Assembly (NCBI RefSeq): GCF_041146395.1
Contig: NW_027182889.1
Span: forward strand, 558,001-622,000
From: Eulemur rufifrons
Lineage: Eukaryota; Chordata; Mammalia; Primates; Lemuridae
Length of the DNA stretch: 64,000 nt
Direction: 5' to 3'
Shown piece after piece: positions 60,105 through 64,000 of the stretch; within the stretch, counting starts at the first letter, position 1; each line of letters opens with the position of its first letter. The position numbers and the translations under genes are program-made. Under the pieces are notes generated by a model. It did not search any database and was not told the DNA's origin. It was given only the letters and a program-made list of their open reading frames with translations.

Positions 60105-63100
60105 GGGATTCACTGGCTTGGTCTGATTGATCAGTGCGGCTGAGTCCTGATTGGTCAATACAGATGAATCTGATTGTTCAATGCAGCTGAGTCTGATTGG
60201 TCACTGTGGCTTAATCTAATTGCTCAATGCAGCTGAGTCTGATTGGTCACTGTGGCTTACTTCTAATTGCTCAATGCAGCTGAGTCTGATTGCTCAATGC
60301 AGCTGAGTCTGATTGGTTAGTGTGGCTGAGTCCTCATTGGTCAATGAGCTGAGACGGATTGGACAGTGAGGCTGAGTCTGATTGGTCAGTGCGGTTGAGT
60401 CCTGACTGGTCAGTGTGGCTGAGTCTGATTGGACAATTTGGCGTAGTCCTGATTGGTGAGCTTGGCTGAGTCTGCTCCGTCAATGTGGCTGTGTCTGATT
60501 GGTCAGTGTGGCTGAATATGATTGGTCAGTGTGGCTGAGTCCTGATTAGTGAGTGTGGCTGAATCTGATTGGTGAGTGCGGCTGAGTTCTGATTGGTCAA
60601 CGTGGCTGAGTCTGACTGCTGAATGTGGCTGAATCTGATTGGTCGCTGTAGCTCAGTTCTGACTAGTAAGTGTGGCTGAATTTGATTGGTCAGTGTGGCT
60701 GAATCTGATTGGCTAGTGCGGCTGAGTCCTGATTGGTCAACGTGGCTGAGTCTGATTGCTCAATGCTGCTGAGTCTGATTAGTCAGTGTGGCTGAATCTG
60801 ATTGGTCAGTGTGGCTGAGTCCTGACTAGTCAGTGTGGCTGAATCTGATTGGTCAGTGCGGCTGAATCTGATTGGTCAGTGTGGCTGAGTCCTGATTGGT
60901 CAACGTGGCTGAATCTGATTGCTCAATGTGGCTGAGTCTGATTAGTCAGTGTGGCTGAATCTGATTGGTCAGTGTGGCTCAGTCCTGACTAGTAAGTGTG
61001 GCTGAATTTGATTGGTCAGTGCGGCTGAGCCCTGATTGGTCAAGGTGGCTGAGTCTGACTGCTCAATGTGGCTGAATCTGATTGGTCGGTGTAGCTCAGT
61101 TCTGACTAGTCAGTGTGGCTGAATTTGATTGGTCAGTGTGGCTGAATCTGATTGGTCAGTGCGGCTGAGTCCTGATTGGTCAACGCAGCTGAGTCTGATT
61201 GCTCAATGCGGCTAGGTCTCATTAGTGAGTGTGGCTGAATCTCATTGGTCAGTGTGGCTCAGTCCTGACTAGTAAGTGTGGCTGAATTTGATTGGTCAGT
61301 GCGGCTGAATCTGATTGGTCAGTGCGGCTGAGTCCTGATTGGTCAACGTGGCTGAGTCTGATTGCTCAATGCGGCTGAGTTTGATTAGTCAGTGTGGCTG
61401 AATCTGATTGGTCAGTGTGGCTCAGTCCTGACTAGTAAGTGTGGCTGAATTTGATTGGTCAGTGCGGCTGAATCTGATTGGTCAGTGCGGCTGAGTCCTG
61501 ATTGGTCAACGTGGCTGAGTCTGATTGCTCAATGCAGCTGAGTTTGATTAGTCAGTGTGGCTGAATCTGATTGGTCAGTGTGGCTCAGTCCTGACTGGTC
61601 AGTGAGGCTGAATCTGATTGGTTACTGCGGCTGAGTCCTGATTAGTCAACGTGGCTGAGTCTGATTGCTCAATGCGGCTGAGTCTGATTAGTCAGTGTGC
61701 CTGAATCTGATTGGTCAGTGTGGCTCAGTCTTGACTAGTCAGTATGGCTGAACCTGATTGGTCAGTGCAGCTGAACCTGATTGGTCAGTGCGGCTGAGTC
61801 CTGATTGGTCAACGTAGCTGAGTCTGATTGCTCAATGCGGCTGAGTCTGATTAGTCAGTGTGGCTGAATCTGATTGGTCAGTGTGGCTGAGTCTGATTGC
61901 TCAATGCAGCTGAGTCTGATTAGTCAGTGTGGCTGAATCTCATTGGTCAGTGTGCTCAGTCCTGACTAGTCAATGTGGCTGAATCTGATTGGTCAGTGCG
62001 GCTGAGTCCTGATTGGTCAACTTTGCTGAGTCCGATTAGTCAATGTTGCTGAATCTGATTGGTCAGTGTGGCTCAGTACTGACTAGTCAGTGTAGCTGAA
62101 TCTCATTAGTCAGTGCGACTGAGTCCTGATTGGTCAACGCGGCTGAGTCGCATTGCTCAATGCGGCTGAGTCTGATTATTCAGTGTGCCTGAATCTGATT
62201 GGTAAGGGTGGCTCAGTCCTGACTAGTCAGTGTGGCTGAATCTGATTGGTCAATGTGGCTGAATCTGATTGGTCAGTGCGGCTGAGTCCTGATTGGTCAA
62301 CGTGGCTGAGTCTGATTGCTCAATGCGGTGAGTCTGATTAGTCAGTGTGGCTGAATCTGATTGGTCAGTGTGGCTCAGTCCTGACTAGTCAGTGTAGCGG
62401 AATCTGATTGGTCAGGGCAGGGGAGTCCTGATTGGTCAATGTGGATGAGTCTGATTGCTCAATGAGACTTAGTCTGATTGGTCAGTGAGGCTACGTCCTG
62501 ATTGGTCAGTGTAGCTGAATGTGATTGGTCAGTGCTGCTGATTCCTCATTGGTAAGTGTACCTGAGTCGGATTGGACAAGCTGGCTGAGTCCTGATTGGT
62601 CAATTTGGCTGAGTCTGCTTCGTCACTGTGGCTGCGTCTGATTGGTCAGTACTGCTGAATATTGATTGGTAAATGTGGCTGAATTCCTGATAAATCAGTG
62701 TGGCTGTGTCTGATTGGTCAGTAGGACTGAGTCCTGATCGGTTAATGTGGCTGAATCTGATTGATCACTGTGGCTGAATTTTATTGGTCAGTGTGGCTGC
62801 ATCCTGACTAGTCAGTGTGGCTGAATCTGATTTGTCAGTGCTGCTGAGTTCTGATTGGTCAATGTGGCTGAATACTGATAAATCAGTGTGGCTGTGTCTG
62901 ATTGGTCAGTGCGACTGAGTCCCGATTGGTTAATGTGGTTGAATCTGATTGCTCAATGTGGCTGAGTCTGATTGGTCAGTGAAGCTGAGTCCTGATTGGT
63001 CAGTGTTGCTGAATGTCATTGGTCAGTGCTCCTGAGTCCTCATTGGTCAGTGTAGCTGGGTCTGATTGGACACTTTCGCTGAGTCATGATTGGTCAATTT

Positions 63101-64000
63101 GGCTGAGTCTGCTTCCTAAGTGTGGCTGCGTCTCATAGGTCAGTGCGGCTGAGTCCTGATTGGTCAATGTGGCTCAATCTGATTGGTCAGTGTGGCTGAG
63201 TCTTCATTAGTCAGTGTGGCTGAATCTGATTGGTCAGTGCCGTGGAGTTCAGATAGGTCAATGTCACTGAGTCTGATTGCCTAGTGCGACTGAGTCCTGA
63301 TTGGTCAGTGTGGCTTAATGTCATTGGTCATTGTGGCTGCATCTGATTGGACAACTTGGCTGATTCCTGATTGGTCAATTTGGCAGAGTCTGATTCATCA
63401 GTGTGGCTGCGTCTGTTTGGTCACTGAGGCTGAATCCTGATTGGTCAATTTGACTGAATCTGATTGGTCAGTGGACTGAGTCCTGATTGGTATATGTGGC
63501 TGAATCTGATTGGTCAGTGTGGCTGAGTCCTCATGAGTCAGTGTGGCTGAATCTGATTGGACAATGCGGCTGAGTCCTGATTGGTCAACGTAGCTGTGTC
63601 TGGTTGCTCAATGCGGTTGAGTCTGATTGGACGGTGAGGTTGAGTCCTGATTGGTCAGTGTGGCTGTGTCTGATTGGACATTTTGGCTGAGTCCTGATTG
63701 GTCAATTTGGCTGAGTCTGATTTGTCAGTGTGGGTGCGTCTGAGTGGTCATTGTTGCTGAATTCTGATTGGTCAATGTGGCTGAATCCTGATTAGTCAGT
63801 GTGGGTGAATCTGATTGGTCAGTGAAGCTGAGTCCTGATTGGTCAACATGGCTGAGTCTGAATGGTCAATGCAGGTGAGTCTGATTGGTCTGTGAAGCTG
63901 AGTCCTGATCAGTCAGTGAGGCTAAGTCTGATTGGTCAGTGTGGCTGAGTCCTGTTTGGTCAATGCAGCTGAGTCTGATTGGTCAGTGTGGTTGAGTCTG
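60105..64000. repeat. 23/24-bp subtelomere-like satellite with higher-order repeats and CCAAT boxes
   Basis: About 165 units of tgattggtcagtgtggctga plus atc, gtc or gtcc. Blocks of seven units (163 bp) or six units (140 bp) repeat, seen from aagtcctg-type markers at 60888, 61028, 61168, 61331, 61494 and 61634. Most units hold ATTGGTCA, the inverse of an NF-Y box. Other unit types carry ATTGCTCA, ATTAGTCA or the palindrome CTGACTAGTCAG. The array continues past the window end. Confidence 0.95.

Noticed and set aside
60105..64000. CRISPR-like array
   Set aside because: Units are contiguous 23/24-bp repeats without unique spacers, in a mammalian genome.
60105..64000. True telomere
   Set aside because: No TTAGGG or CCCTAA run is present; the array is only subtelomere-like.

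Overview
The window is mammalian nuclear DNA: intron-containing genes with GT/AG splice sites, L1, L2 and MIR remnants, and about twenty Alu-type SINEs. Many of the dimeric Alus share a form typical of strepsirrhine primates, with a 'tagaaagaaattatctggcc' type linker and a 'gctaggctgacgcca' right arm. A lemur such as a mouse lemur is the best guess; the species is inference.

Region 1 (1-24.4 kb) holds the minus-strand gene SPIRE2, an actin nucleator. Thirteen coding exons join in frame to 603 codons (start codon at 22,977). They cover the KIND domain, four WH2 motifs, the Spir-box and the start of the FYVE-like zinc domain. The last exons lie left of position 1. A CpG island covers the promoter. 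Introns carry Alus and two minisatellites, one of which is an array of 18 perfect CACGTG E-boxes.

Region 2 (24.4-30.8 kb) is intergenic DNA with SINEs and no gene I recognise.

Region 3 (30.8-44.9 kb) holds an apparently intact minus-strand PRDM9, the meiotic histone methyltransferase that places recombination hotspots. Ten coding exons give about 805 codons: KRAB, SSXRD, PR/SET, one isolated zinc finger, one degenerate finger and a nine-finger C2H2 array. The locus corresponds to that of human PRDM7 on 16q24.3, but the gene looks like a functional PRDM9.

Region 4 (45-64 kb) is a subtelomere-like patchwork. It contains four consecutive exons of an RBM44 duplicate broken by a frameshift, a 7SL RNA pseudogene, four exons of a broken LAMA5 duplicate, antisense L1 pieces, and several GC-rich minisatellites. 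From about 60.1 kb to the window end runs a 23/24-bp array with 140/163-bp higher-order repeats and very many perfect NF-Y (CCAAT) boxes. No telomeric TTAGGG array is visible.

The two real genes are transcribed in the same direction, with PRDM9 about 8 kb upstream of SPIRE2. This adjacency differs from the human order as I recall it and suggests an inversion near the chromosome end.
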